DNA of 64,000 nucleotides from Fredinandcohnia aciditolerans (GTDB lineage: Bacteria > Bacillota > Bacilli > Bacillales > Bacillaceae_L). Numbering within the stretch: the first letter of the stretch is position 1; the number at the start of each line of letters is the position of its first letter. The DNA lies in contig QGHH01000001.1 in the NCBI GenBank assembly GCA_003640645.1, positions 366,186-430,185 on the forward strand, read 5' to 3'. A model generated the notes under the pieces. The model was not told where the DNA came from and did no database searches. It saw only the letters and a program-made list of their open reading frames with translations. This document shows, piece by piece, positions 1-7,737 of the stretch. The position numbers were made by a program, and so were the translations under genes.

Positions 1-250
1 TAACATCTACATCTCGTTCTGTAAATCCTAATGGGATAGGAAATTCTTCTTTTTCAAAAATTTCACGTACAATTTTTTGGCTTTCTTTAGATGATTCTAG
101 TGTATATTCAATAATTGGACGTACTTCCTCATCTTCAACTTTATCTAAAAAATACAAATTAACACATTCAGCTAACGTATCGTTTATGTATTGTGTCCAT
201 AAGCTCGACATCTCCGCAGCTGTTAAACGAATCTTGTTTTTATCCTCCAT
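1..250 (-). CDS. DUF3231 family protein, N-terminal part (runs off window)
   Basis: The first about 83 residues of a minus-strand gene are present; the rest lies beyond position 1. The start ATG is at 250-248. The N-terminus (MEDKNKIRLTAAEMSSLWTQ) and the later stretch with VEDEEVRPIIEYTLE and PIPLGFTERDVD match what I recall of DUF3231 proteins, ferritin-like four-helix-bundle proteins common in Bacillaceae and often duplicated inside one gene. Function is unknown. A second, shorter DUF3231-type protein lies at 42344-42856. Confidence 0.75.
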   Translation of the reverse strand, partial: MEDKNKIRLTAAEMSSLWTQYINDTLAECVNLYFLDKVEDEEVRPIIEYTLESSKESQKIVREIFEKEEFPIPLGFTERDVDV

Positions 251-345
251 GTGAACGACCAACCTCCCAGTCTAGTCCTATCAAGGATAATTTCTCCAAA
301 AACGGATAAAATTATTATAATTATTATCCCAAGCCTGAAAGAACG

Positions 346-376
346 CAAAAAAAACCACTTGAGAAAACTCAAGTGA
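346..376 (-). terminator. Rho-independent terminator after tRNA-Val
   Basis: Read on the minus strand, CACTTGAG pairs with CTCAAGTG around a TTTT loop and is followed by a run of Ts. It sits just downstream of the tRNA gene. Confidence 0.85.
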
Positions 377-384
377 TCTCATGA

Positions 385-457
385 TGATTCCGAGAGGGCT
401 CGAACCTCCGACCCCTACCCTGTCAAGGTAGTGCTCTCCCAGCTGAGCTACGGAATC
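385..457 (-). tRNA. tRNA-Val (GAC anticodon)
   Basis: A 73-nt cloverleaf can be folded. The acceptor stem is GATTCCG/CGGAATC, the D-arm carries GCTC...GAGC, the anticodon stem is CTACC/GGTAG with loop TTGACAG (anticodon GAC, valine), and the T-arm carries GGAGG-TTCGAGC-CCTCT. The discriminator base is A and the 3' CCA is not encoded. It stands alone with its own terminator. Confidence 0.95.
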
Positions 458-669
458 ACTATATGAATAATTCATAATATACATCCGTTTTGAGGGTTTG
501 TCAATCAAATTCTAGTAAATTATTTGTTTGGTGACATACTTTTAGTTTTACTGCAATTTTTGGCCACCTTCCCCTATGAAAATATATTCAAAATTAAAAT
601 AATGCTAAAGTAATATTGACATCTAGTCTTCATCTATGTAAACATAATAATGAGGCAAAGTACAATTTA
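458..669. other. Intergenic leader with a probable promoter for the riboswitch
   Basis: This stretch holds no convincing gene. A TTGACA box at 616-621 is a plausible SigA -35 element for the riboswitch transcript. The -10 is not clear-cut: TAAACA at 639-644 has the right spacing and CATAAT at 643-648 is a better match with long spacing. Confidence 0.45.
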
Positions 670-815
670 ATAGTCGCTGAATTCCCATTTTTGGGAAACG
701 GGGGAACCATAAACGTGCAAAAAGGCACACGGGGTGAATCCTTTTTATAAAGGTAGGAGATACTCTTCATCCGAATCCGACAGCTAACCTCGTAAGCATT
801 TGGAGAGAGCATTGT
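670..815 (+). ncRNA. Cyclic-di-AMP riboswitch (ydaO/yuaA leader)
   Basis: The sequence carries the conserved landmarks of this class in order: GTCGCTGAATTCCC, GGGAAACGGGGGAACCA, GGGGTGAATC, ATCCGAATCCGACAGCTAA, CCTCGTAAGC and GGAGAGAG. Such riboswitches bind cyclic di-AMP and usually switch expression off through a terminator. A terminator hairpin follows at 833-863 and the next gene is an acidic amino-acid symporter, so the RNA most likely controls uptake of glutamate or aspartate. Class assignment rests on recognised motifs; ligand response is inferred from the class. Confidence 0.92.
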
Positions 816-832
816 TGCGCAAATTTACCTGC

Positions 833-863
833 AAAGCCACGAGCCTAACTCTCGTGGCTTTTT
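833..863 (+). terminator. Riboswitch expression-platform terminator
   Basis: AAAGCCACGAG (833-843) pairs with CTCGTGGCTTT (851-861) and runs into Ts. Its place between the aptamer and the gene start at 962 suggests an attenuator. Confidence 0.88.
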
Positions 864-961
864 GTGTCTTACGAAAAGAATGATAATCATCGACATGCGC
901 ACTCCCATTTGTTTTGCCAAAAAAAGAAAACACTTTCAATACAACTTAGAGGAGGTTTTTT

Positions 962-2191
962 ATGTCATTAACTAAGAAGATTTTATTAGGTTTAGGTCTT
1001 GGTGCGATTGTAGGTCTTATTTTGAATTTAACATCACCTACTGTTTTTGAATATGCAAATACGTGGGTATTCGTTCCATTGGGGCAAATTTTCTTGAATT
1101 TAATTAAAATGCTTGTTGTTCCAATAGTCTTGGTATCTATTACTCTAGGGGTTGCAGGTCTTGGAGATCCTAAGAAACTTGGACGTATTGGTGCAAAAAC
1201 CATTACTTATTTCTTAGCAACAACAACGATTGCCATTATAATCGCAATCGTACTTGCCTCCATTTTCAAACCTGGTGCTGGTGGTGGCTTTGATACTGAA
1301 GGAGCAACCTATGATGGCGCAACTGAAGCTCCTCCTGTTATGGAAACGCTAATAAATATTATTCCAACAAACCCTATTACAGCAATGAATGATGCAAATA
1401 TGCTTCAAATTATTGCATTTGCTATTTTCATAGGTTTAGCCCTAACGGTTTTAGGTGAAAAAACAAAGGGAATATTAAATTTGTTTGAACAAGCTAATGA
1501 AATCATGATGTATCTTGTTAATCTTGTAATGAAAACAGCACCATATGGAACGTTTGGATTAATTGCAACCGCTATAGGAAGCCAAGGGTATGATGCAATA
1601 AAAGCAATGCTTGCATACTTCCTTATTGTACTAGCCGCTTTACTTATTCACGCTGTTATCACTTATGGTGGGACGATTGCATTACTGGCAAAACGAAACC
1701 CAATCGAATTTTTCAAAGGTTTTGCACCTGCTATGACAGTTGCATTTAGTACATCAAGTAGTAATGCCACGCTACCAGTGTCGATGGAAACTGCACAAAA
1801 GAATCTAAAGGTTCCCGAACAAATTAGTAGTTTTGTTCAACCTTTAGGTGCAACAATCAATATGGATGGAACAGCAATCATGCAAGGTGTAGCCACCATT
1901 TTCATTGCACAGGTATATGGATTTGAACTAACATTTACCCAAATTTTAGTGGTTATCTTAACCGCCGTCCTTGCAAGTGTCGGTACTGCTGGGGTTCCTG
2001 GCGTTGGTTTAATCATGCTTGCCATGGTATTAACAGCTGTTGGTTTACCGCCAGAAGGTATCGGTTTAATTATTGGTATTGATCGATTACTTGATATGAC
2101 ACGCACAGCCATTAATATCACAGGTGATGCTGCGTGTGCTGTATATGTTGCAGAATCTGAAAAGAAACATATGGATGAAGCAGCTGCTTAA
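962..2191 (+). CDS. Dicarboxylate/amino acid:cation symporter (DAACS family, glutamate/aspartate type)
   Basis: A 409-residue membrane transporter of the GltP/GltT/GltPh fold, normal in length. Family motifs are visible: the serine-rich hairpin STSSSNATLP near residue 270, NMDGTA near 300, GVPGVGLIML near 345, and DMTRTAINITGD near the C-terminus. The Arg in DMTR occupies the position that in archaeal GltPh (DMGR) contacts the acidic side chain, so glutamate or aspartate is the likely substrate, taken up with Na+ or H+. AGAGGAGG precedes the ATG. Expression is probably controlled by the upstream cyclic-di-AMP riboswitch. Exact substrate and coupling ion are inferred. Confidence 0.92.
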   Translation: MSLTKKILLGLGLGAIVGLILNLTSPTVFEYANTWVFVPLGQIFLNLIKMLVVPIVLVSITLGVAGLGDPKKLGRIGAKTITYFLATTTIAIIIAIVLASIFKPGAGGGFDTEGATYDGATEAPPVMETLINIIPTNPITAMNDANMLQIIAFAIFIGLALTVLGEKTKGILNLFEQANEIMMYLVNLVMKTAPYGTFGLIATAIGSQGYDAIKAMLAYFLIVLAALLIHAVITYGGTIALLAKRNPIEFFKGFAPAMTVAFSTSSSNATLPVSMETAQKNLKVPEQISSFVQPLGATINMDGTAIMQGVATIFIAQVYGFELTFTQILVVILTAVLASVGTAGVPGVGLIMLAMVLTAVGLPPEGIGLIIGIDRLLDMTRTAINITGDAACAVYVAESEKKHMDEAAA

Positions 2192-2206
2192 TGATTAATA
2201 TGTACC

Positions 2207-2237
2207 AAAAGCGACAGGGAGTTTTTCCTGTCGCTTT
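2207..2237 (+). terminator. Rho-independent terminator of the symporter gene
   Basis: AAAGCGACAGG pairs with CCTGTCGCTTT around a T-rich loop, right after the symporter stop codon. Confidence 0.85.
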
Positions 2238-2302
2238 CCTATTTTTCAAGCGTTATAATAGTGATGCAACATAATTGATCGAATGGTTGGAGGTTTAAAA
2301 AG

Positions 2303-3028
2303 ATGACGATTAATAAAGGTACTGTTAGGGAAATGACTATACATAGTAAGATTTTAAATGAAGAACTTGAGCTTATCGTTTATTTGCCTGCTACCTTCTC
2401 CCCTCTATATAAATATAATGTACTCATTGCTCAGGATGGGCGCGATTACTTTAATCTAGGCAGGGTTGCGAGAGTTGCGGATAAGCTAATTGAAACAAGT
2501 GAAATAAGCAATACCATAATTGTTGGAGTTCCTTATAAAAGCGTTGCAGACCGCCGTAAGAAATATCACCCAGATGGTGAGCAGCATGATTTGTATAAGC
2601 GTTTCTTAGGGGAAGAACTTGTCCCATTTCTTGATCAAGAGTTCCCGACCTATCAAATGGGACAAGGACGTGCATTAATCGGGGATTCTCTGGCGGCGAC
2701 GATTTCACTACTAACAGCACTTGAATACCCACATACTTTTGGAAAGGTGATCATGCAATCTCCCCTTGTAAATGATCATGTTCTGTTACAGGTTGAAAGT
2801 TTTGCAGACCCATATCTCCTTGACTTATATCATATAATCGGGACAGGTGAAACCGAGGTGAAAACAACAAAGGGTAATATTGAGGATTTTTTAACGCCAA
2901 ACCGAAAATTACATAAGCTCATTGTGAGCAAAGGTTTTTCCTATTTCTATGAGGAATTTAACGGTAATCACACGTGGAAATACTGGCAGCCTGACTTACC
3001 AAGGGCACTTTCAAAAATGCTCAAATAG
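2303..3028 (+). CDS. yjcH: Alpha/beta-hydrolase esterase, YjcH family
   Basis: A 241-residue protein of the esterase D / enterochelin-esterase type. It has an early IAQDGRDYF segment, the nucleophile elbow in LIGDSLAAT (GxSxx, Ser near residue 132) and a C-terminal GNHTWKYW that would supply the catalytic His. Length and place beside yjcG and yjcF fit B. subtilis YjcH. The start at 2303 follows TTGGAGG. The natural ester substrate is unknown. It is transcribed separately from yjcG, about 110 bp away. Confidence 0.85.
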   Translation: MTINKGTVREMTIHSKILNEELELIVYLPATFSPLYKYNVLIAQDGRDYFNLGRVARVADKLIETSEISNTIIVGVPYKSVADRRKKYHPDGEQHDLYKRFLGEELVPFLDQEFPTYQMGQGRALIGDSLAATISLLTALEYPHTFGKVIMQSPLVNDHVLLQVESFADPYLLDLYHIIGTGETEVKTTKGNIEDFLTPNRKLHKLIVSKGFSYFYEEFNGNHTWKYWQPDLPRALSKMLK

Positions 3029-3141
3029 CCGTTTTTTTATTCTATCATTTTCAAATATTTGATATAATTATATTATTATTTTTCGTTTACAACATTTGGT
3101 ACTTCACTTTTTGAAATTTAAAACTATAGGAGGGCAATAAA

Positions 3142-3657
3142 ATGAAATACGGCATTGTTATCTTCCCATCCAAAAAACTTCAAGACATCGCGAATTCATA
3201 TCGTAAACGGTATGACCCGCATTATGCATTAATCCCACCGCATATCACACTAAAAAACACATTCGAAGCATCCGATCATGAGATTGTGGATATTACAAGG
3301 GAATTAGCAGCGGTAGCTAAACAGGTAGATTCATTTAAATTAAATGTGTTAAAGGTGAGTTCGTTTTCTCCTGTAAACAATGTAATTTATTTAAAAGTAG
3401 ATCCAAATGAAGAATTACAGACATTACATAATGCCTTACACTCTGGCTATTTTGCTGGAGAACCTGAATATGCATTTGTGCCACATATTACAATTGGGCA
3501 AAAACTATCTAGCGATGAACATTCAGATGTGTATGGTCAGTTACGTATGTTAAAAATGGATCACGAAGAGCAAATTGACCGTTTCCACCTCCTCTATCAG
3601 TTAGAAAATGGTTCTTGGACCGTTTACGAAACATTTCGTTTAGGAAAGGAAAATTAA
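3142..3657 (+). CDS. yjcG: 2'-5' RNA ligase-like 2H phosphoesterase, YjcG
   Basis: A 171-residue protein of the 2H phosphoesterase superfamily. The two signature H-x-T/S motifs are seen as HITLKN (near residue 34) and HITIGQ (near residue 115), which form the paired-histidine active site. Length and position next to yjcF match B. subtilis YjcG. The RBS AGGAGG is well placed. The stop lies 7 bp before yjcF, so the two are co-transcribed. The physiological substrate is unknown. Confidence 0.93.
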   Translation: MKYGIVIFPSKKLQDIANSYRKRYDPHYALIPPHITLKNTFEASDHEIVDITRELAAVAKQVDSFKLNVLKVSSFSPVNNVIYLKVDPNEELQTLHNALHSGYFAGEPEYAFVPHITIGQKLSSDEHSDVYGQLRMLKMDHEEQIDRFHLLYQLENGSWTVYETFRLGKEN

Positions 3658-3664
3658 TGACATT

Positions 3665-4087
3665 ATGGAAGCAAGAATTGTAACGAACAACAATGAAAAA
3701 GACGATGCCTACACAATAAGAAAAGTAGTTTTCGTTGATGAACAAAAAGTACCTCTTGAAGAAGAGATTGACCAATTTGAAGATGAGGCAACACACGTTG
3801 TCCTTTATGATCATAATGAGCCTGTAGGAGCTGGCCGTTTCCGCGTTGTTGACGAGTACGGCAAAGTGGAACGTATCTGTGTTCTTGCTTCACATCGAAA
3901 AAAAGGTGCAGGGAATTTGATTATGCATAAGATGGAGGACATCGCTAGAGATCAAGGCATTTCAAAATTAAAGCTCAATGCTCAAACGCATGCAGAAAAC
4001 TTCTATAAAAAGCTTGGTTATGAAACCGTATCTGGTCTTTTTATGGATGCTGGAATTCCTCATGTCACAATGGTTAAGGAAATATAA
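3665..4087 (+). CDS. yjcF: GNAT-family N-acetyltransferase YjcF
   Basis: A 140-residue single-domain GNAT protein. VFVDEQKVPLEEEID near the N-terminus and the acetyl-CoA-binding region RICVLASHRKKGAGNLIM (residues 79-96) are characteristic of the YjcF/ElaA-like group. LNAQTHAENFYKKLGY gives the usual C-terminal motif. It starts 7 bp after yjcG and is followed by a terminator, so it closes a two-gene operon. The acceptor substrate is unknown. Confidence 0.9.
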   Translation: MEARIVTNNNEKDDAYTIRKVVFVDEQKVPLEEEIDQFEDEATHVVLYDHNEPVGAGRFRVVDEYGKVERICVLASHRKKGAGNLIMHKMEDIARDQGISKLKLNAQTHAENFYKKLGYETVSGLFMDAGIPHVTMVKEI

Positions 4088-4110
4088 GGATGTCGAATGA
4101 CATCCTTTTT
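4086..4110 (+). terminator. Terminator of yjcG-yjcF
   Basis: AAGGATGTC and GACATCCTT form a stem with a GAAT loop, followed by Ts. Confidence 0.85.
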
Positions 4111-4164
4111 ATCATGGATAAAAAAGGGTAAACCTGCTCATTCTACCATAGAGAGGTGAATGAG

Positions 4165-4839
4165 TTGGAATTTTTTAGAATTGCATTTGATTTAGTAGTT
4201 GGTCTGTTAGGATTACTGGTTCTTACAAAAATATTAGGTAAAACACAAATTACACAAATTACACCTTTTGATTTTATCTCCGCCTTAGTACTTGGTGAAT
4301 TAGTTGGAAATGCGGTTTATGATCAAAAAATTGGCGTATTACAAATACTATTTTCCATTATTGTATGGGGAGTATTAATTTATGTAATTGAATTAATAAC
4401 TCAGAAAGTTCGAAGGACTAGGCCTTTTCTTGAGGGAAAGCCAACAATTATTATTCATCAAGGAAAGATAATTAAAGAACATTTAAAGAAAAACAAACTT
4501 GATTTCAACCAATTACAGCATCTTCTTCGGGCGAAGGATGTTTTTTCAATTAGAGAAGTAGAGTATGCAATTTTAGAAACAGATGGCTCCATTAGCGTCC
4601 TAAAAAAATCTAAATATGACCCACCCACACGCCAAGATTATAATATGGCGGAACAGAAGGTTCGTCTCCCTATTACATTAGTAAGTGATGGCATATTAAT
4701 TCAAGAAAACCTAGAGGAAAGTGGATTTACTGAGGCATGGCTACATTCGGAATTGAAAAACCAGGGGGTAGCCACGTATAAGGATTTGCTTATTGCAGAA
4801 TGGCATGAAGAGGAAGGCCTGTACGTTCAAGAATTTTAA
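4165..4839 (+). CDS. DUF421 membrane protein, YetF/YrbG family
   Basis: About 224 residues with three N-terminal hydrophobic segments (residues about 1-20, 40-60 and 60-80) and a soluble C-terminal domain, the layout of DUF421 proteins. Recognisable parts are LGKTQITQITPFDFI after the first helix, and GKPTIIIHQGKI followed by FSIREVEYAILETDG. I chose TTG at 4165 because GAGAGG ends 8 nt upstream; the in-frame GTG at 4156 would overlap that RBS. The family includes spore membrane proteins in Bacillus, but the role here is not known. Confidence 0.85.
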   Translation: MEFFRIAFDLVVGLLGLLVLTKILGKTQITQITPFDFISALVLGELVGNAVYDQKIGVLQILFSIIVWGVLIYVIELITQKVRRTRPFLEGKPTIIIHQGKIIKEHLKKNKLDFNQLQHLLRAKDVFSIREVEYAILETDGSISVLKKSKYDPPTRQDYNMAEQKVRLPITLVSDGILIQENLEESGFTEAWLHSELKNQGVATYKDLLIAEWHEEEGLYVQEF

Positions 4840-4851
4840 CCTTCCTATTTT

Positions 4852-5094
4852 TCATATAGACTCGTTGTAAAGCAGCCCTTTGCCAGTATATTGAGAACGA
4901 ATATTTTCAATATATTGGCTTTGTTTTTTTGTCATTGCTTTACGTTCAACATGGTTTAAGCCATGCATTTGCTGATTCATATTTAATGACATTGGATTTA
5001 CTGGATTTAACTTAATTTGGTTTGTTTTATAGATTGTAGTCCGATGTACATATTGAGTATATTGTTCATTATTAATTGGTAATATATATCCCAT
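4852..5094 (-). CDS. Small conserved Bacillaceae protein, function unknown
   Basis: An 80-residue, basic, Asn/Gln-rich protein beginning MGYILPINNEQYTQYVHRT. The chosen ATG at 5094 has GGAGG 7 nt upstream; a start 24 nt earlier would include the RBS. There are no membrane helices or known motifs. MGYI-type short proteins occur near sporulation genes in Bacillaceae, from memory, but I do not recognise a function. It lies downstream of spoVIF on the same strand, separated by a terminator. Confidence 0.7.
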   Translation of the reverse strand: MGYILPINNEQYTQYVHRTTIYKTNQIKLNPVNPMSLNMNQQMHGLNHVERKAMTKKQSQYIENIRSQYTGKGLLYNESI

Positions 5095-5199
5095 GTTTTG
5101 CCCTCCATCCTTTTTCATTAGTTTTATGTATCGAGCATTTACATTATGTTATATATTAAAATTTTCGAAGTATCCCCTGTATTTATAAGGGTCGTATCA

Positions 5200-5227
5200 G
5201 AAAAGGCCTGGCAATTTCGCCAGACCA
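5200..5227 (-). terminator. Terminator of spoVIF
   Basis: On the minus strand GGTCTGGC pairs with GCCAGGCC (one wobble) around GAAATT and is followed by TTTT. Confidence 0.8.
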
Positions 5228-5232
5228 CACGC

Positions 5233-5487
5233 TTACTTTTTATTAATCATTTTTGAAATAGTGTTGAAGTCCATTTTTTGGTCGCCATTTACAATGCTAT
5301 TAACAATTTTGTCTTCAAGCTGTTTGTTTACAGGCTTATTTGCAATTTGTGAAACCTTTCTAATTACAGAGCGAACTGTATTTTCATCCTTAAAATTCGC
5401 ATTTTGCAAAGAGTTTGCTAACTGGAATACATCCTGCATATTTACGCCTGTTTTCTTTTCGATATTCTTAAAAAAGTTATTGTCCAT
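5233..5487 (-). CDS. spoVIF: Stage VI sporulation protein F (SpoVIF/YjcC)
   Basis: An 84-residue protein, mostly helical. FFKNIEKKTGVNMQDVFQLA at the N-terminus and VSQIANKPVNKQLEDKIV in the middle are the SpoVIF family signature, and the size matches. In B. subtilis SpoVIF acts in the mother cell and is needed for proper spore coat assembly and expression of late coat genes. A SigK-like promoter is visible upstream (5513-5541) and a terminator follows. The ATG has AAGGAGG upstream. Confidence 0.93.
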   Translation of the reverse strand: MDNNFFKNIEKKTGVNMQDVFQLANSLQNANFKDENTVRSVIRKVSQIANKPVNKQLEDKIVNSIVNGDQKMDFNTISKMINKK

Positions 5488-5512
5488 TCTGAAGCCTCCT
5501 TACTTTGTGTTA

Positions 5513-5541
5513 TATCGTATGACCCCCGCCTAAAAGTGGTG
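5513..5541 (-). promoter_or_regulatory. SigK-type promoter of spoVIF
   Basis: Reading the minus strand, CACC (-35, positions 5541-5538) is followed after 16 nt by CATACGATA (-10, 5521-5513). This fits the SigK pattern AC...CATAnnnTA and lies about 25 bp before the spoVIF start. Confidence 0.72.
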
Positions 5542-5587
5542 CATGTCGCGGGGTAAAACCTAAATTCATTATTTCGGGTAATAAATG

Positions 5588-5616
5588 GAGAAAGTACGAG
5601 TCGTTTGACTCGTACC
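5588..5616 (-). terminator. Terminator of yjcZ
   Basis: GTACGAGTC and GACTCGTAC form a 9-bp stem; a short T-rich tract follows on the minus strand. Confidence 0.75.
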
Positions 5617-5638
5617 TCAATTTGGGGGAATGTTGATA

Positions 5639-5776
5639 TTAGTTATAGAAAGAAGCACCTACAATAATTAATAGGATGAATAATACTACGATTAATACAA
5701 ATGTACTACCGTAGCCATATCCGCCACCGCCATAACCGTAGCCGCCAAAGCCGCAACCACCGAATCCGTAGCCCAT
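5639..5776 (-). CDS. yjcZ: YjcZ-family small sporulation protein
   Basis: A 45-residue protein: a Gly/Tyr-rich head ([20 protein letters not shown]) then one hydrophobic helix ([18 protein letters not shown]). This is the typical make-up of the YjcZ family of small spore proteins. GAGGAGG lies upstream of the ATG. A SigK-like promoter (5810-5838) points to mother-cell expression. Coding of the Gly-rich part makes this spot locally GC-rich. It probably inserts in a forespore membrane or the coat; the molecular role is unknown. Confidence 0.9.
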   Translation of the reverse strand: MGYGFGGCGFGGYGYGGGGYGYGSTFVLIVVLFILLIIVGASFYN

Positions 5777-5809
5777 ATTTTTGCACCTCCTCTTAAAAAG
5801 AGTACATTA

Positions 5810-5838
5810 TAAAATATGTTACTAAGTGTGTTTTGGTG
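5810..5838 (-). promoter_or_regulatory. SigK-type promoter of yjcZ
   Basis: Minus strand: CACC (5838-5835), 16 nt, then CATATTTTA (5818-5810), matching CATAnnnTA. It sits about 35 bp before the yjcZ start codon. Confidence 0.7.
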
Positions 5839-5877
5839 AGGACAGGAACACAGGGCAAACGCGGAATTTCAGGGTCC

Positions 5878-6105
5878 TTATCCCTCTATGTTTTTCTCTA
5901 ACTCTTGTTGTTTTTTAGAAAACCATTGATCAAGTTTTTCCATTCTTGATTCAAACTGTTTTTCAAATTTACTAGCCTCAGTATCTAACTTCCTTAACCC
6001 CTTTTCGTTTTCTGAAGCCCATTTATCTAATTTTGCCTTCGCTTCATCATGGTCTTTGTAGTAATCCGCAACAAAACGTTCGATCTCTTTTTCAAATTTG
6101 CTCAT
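5878..6105 (-). CDS. Small charged coiled-coil protein, unknown function
   Basis: A 75-residue, strongly helical protein made almost entirely of charged residues and regularly spaced hydrophobics (FEKEIERFVADYY, LDKWASENEKGLRKLD, QFESRMEKLDQWFSKKQQEL), so a coiled coil is likely. GGAGG stands 9 nt before the ATG. Neighbours are sporulation genes. I do not recognise the family. Confidence 0.7.
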   Translation of the reverse strand: MSKFEKEIERFVADYYKDHDEAKAKLDKWASENEKGLRKLDTEASKFEKQFESRMEKLDQWFSKKQQELEKNIEG

Positions 6106-6138
6106 AACGCTACACCTCCAAGTACTATATAAAATGCT

Positions 6139-6165
6139 AAAAACAGGCTACCTGAGCCTGTTTTT
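6139..6165. terminator. Bidirectional-looking hairpin between the subtilase remnant and the coiled-coil gene
   Basis: AAAAACAGGCT pairs with AGCCTGTTTTT around a 5-nt loop. It has T-runs in both directions, and lies just downstream of the remnant at 6176-6292. Confidence 0.7.
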
Positions 6166-6175
6166 ATCGTTCGAT

Positions 6176-6292
6176 TTACTTAATTGCGTTATGTGCGTTA
6201 ATACAACCTGCACCATAGGTATTTAAAATCAATACCTTTCCATTTATCTCACCCTTTAGTAAATATTTTTTATATCTTCCGGAATATATTTT
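6176..6292 (-). pseudogene. Remnant of a subtilisin-like serine protease (C-terminal end only)
   Basis: The minus strand is open for 38 codons with no start codon. It ends KGEINGKVLILNTYGAGCIN followed by AHNAIK and a stop. The last block resembles the GxGxxNAxxAV close of S8 subtilases. A typical terminator hairpin follows directly. No catalytic region is seen upstream, so I read it as the tail of a deleted or decayed protease gene. Chance resemblance cannot be excluded. Confidence 0.45.
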
Positions 6293-6618
6293 TTATTCTG
6301 TTTCTTTTTATATTTTCTTAGGTTTCATAGATAACTTTTCGAGTGTTTTGTGCAAAAAACAGGGTTTCCATGTAAATGGGCGATTTAAATTTATTGGTTT
6401 TTTCTGGGGCTTTTGACCATTTTGGAACCATAATTCCTTATAAATTGAACCATTGAAAATCCAAACATTTTACTAACCACCTTAATTACTATAAATTAAT
6501 GTAAGAAAAGTTGAGATAGTTTTTTAAGCGGTGTTTGTCCAATTACGACCCCCAATTTTCTAGTATTCATAGATTTTTAATAGATTTGTATTACTAATTA
6601 ATTTAATGTTTCTTTATA
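6293..6618. other. AT-rich intergenic DNA without a recognisable gene
   Basis: I see no open frame with a ribosome binding site, no tRNA and no clear repeat. It lies downstream of the Pse cluster, beyond the terminator at 6621-6650, and may be decayed coding DNA given the neighbouring protease remnant. Confidence 0.5.
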
Positions 6619-6620
6619 TG

Positions 6621-6650
6621 AAAAAACAGACTAATCAGCCTGTTTTTTCT
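6621..6650 (-). terminator. Terminator of the Pse operon
   Basis: AAAAAACAG...CTGTTTTTT hairpin about 20 bp after the pseI stop codon on the minus strand. Confidence 0.8.
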
Positions 6651-6669
6651 TGTCTATCAATATCTGTTT

Positions 6670-7719
6670 TTATAAAAGTTCCCATGTTAATGGTGTCCCA
6701 CGTTTTGTGTCTTTTGAAATTTTTTTCCCTAATAAATTCTCATAGTACCTTGGATGTAATCCAAAACCAGGTCTAATCGATTTTAGGTTTTCAGGAGTGA
6801 AGACATCACCAGTTTTCATATCTTTTGTAATATATAGTGAACGACGATATTTTTTTGAGGGTATTTCATGATTCGTTGGTCCATACGTTATTTCTCCTAG
6901 TGACTGCCAAGCTCTTGCTGTCTCAATGACAAGTAACTCCATCTCCTCTGGTTCAATTGAAAATACAGAATCTACCCCACCATCGCTTCGATTCAATGTG
7001 AAATGTTTTTCAATAACCGTAGCACCTAATGCAACACTTGCAACAGCTACACCAATTCCCAAGGTATGATCTGACAGTCCTACCTGACATTGAAATAATT
7101 CTTTTAAATGAGGTATCGTATTTATATTTGTATTTTTAGGTGATGCTGGATACGAACTTGTGCATTTTAACAAAATAATATCTTCACATCCCGCTTCTCT
7201 TGCTACTCTCACTGCCTCTTCAATTTCTGCTACAGTTGCTAAACCTGTTGAGATGATCATAGGTTTACCTGTTGAAGCTACCTTTTTTATCAGTGGTATA
7301 TCACTGATTTCAAACGATGCGATTTTATAAAATGGGACACCTAATCCTTCCAAAAAGTCCACTGCAGTTTCATCGAACGGAGTACTAAACGGAATAATAC
7401 CCAACTCTTTACACTTTTCAAAAATTGGCTTATGCCACTCCCAGGGGGTATATGCCTGTTGATACAGACTGTATAATGAATTTCCGTTCCAAATGCTGTC
7501 TGAATCATTTATATAAAAATCACTGTTTTCAACATTAAGTGTCATTGTGTCTGCAGTATACGTTTGAATTTTCAAAGCATGTACGCCAGACTTTGCAGCT
7601 GCCTCAACAATCTTTAATGCTCGCTCTAATGATTGATTATGGTTTCCAGACATTTCTGCAATAATGAACGGAGAATGCGTGGACCCAACTAATCTCCCTC
7701 CTAAATTTATCTCCTTCAT
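6670..7719 (-). CDS. pseI: Pseudaminic acid synthase (NeuB family, PseI/SpsE-like)
   Basis: A 349-residue nonulosonate synthase condensing phosphoenolpyruvate with a 2,4-diacetamido-trideoxy-hexose. The TIM-barrel domain shows PFYKIASFEISDIPL, IISTGLATVAEIEEA, LLKCTSSYPASP, VGLSDHTLG and ATVIEKHFTLNR. The last about 60 residues form the antifreeze-like SAF domain (RRSLYITKDMKTGD, RPGFGLHP). Length equals characterised PseI enzymes. It is the last gene of the leftward cluster, 18 bp after the PIG-L gene. PseI rather than NeuB or LegI is favoured by neighbouring PseB, PseC, PseG and PseH homologues; the exact sugar needs assay. Confidence 0.88.
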   Translation of the reverse strand: MKEINLGGRLVGSTHSPFIIAEMSGNHNQSLERALKIVEAAAKSGVHALKIQTYTADTMTLNVENSDFYINDSDSIWNGNSLYSLYQQAYTPWEWHKPIFEKCKELGIIPFSTPFDETAVDFLEGLGVPFYKIASFEISDIPLIKKVASTGKPMIISTGLATVAEIEEAVRVAREAGCEDIILLKCTSSYPASPKNTNINTIPHLKELFQCQVGLSDHTLGIGVAVASVALGATVIEKHFTLNRSDGGVDSVFSIEPEEMELLVIETARAWQSLGEITYGPTNHEIPSKKYRRSLYITKDMKTGDVFTPENLKSIRPGFGLHPRYYENLLGKKISKDTKRGTPLTWELL

Positions 7720-7737
7720 AAAGACCTTCCCTTTCTG

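Noticed and set aside
6670-7719. Sialic acid (NeuB) synthesis
   Set aside because: No UDP-GlcNAc 2-epimerase NeuC is present, while PseB, PseC, PseG and PseH homologues are.
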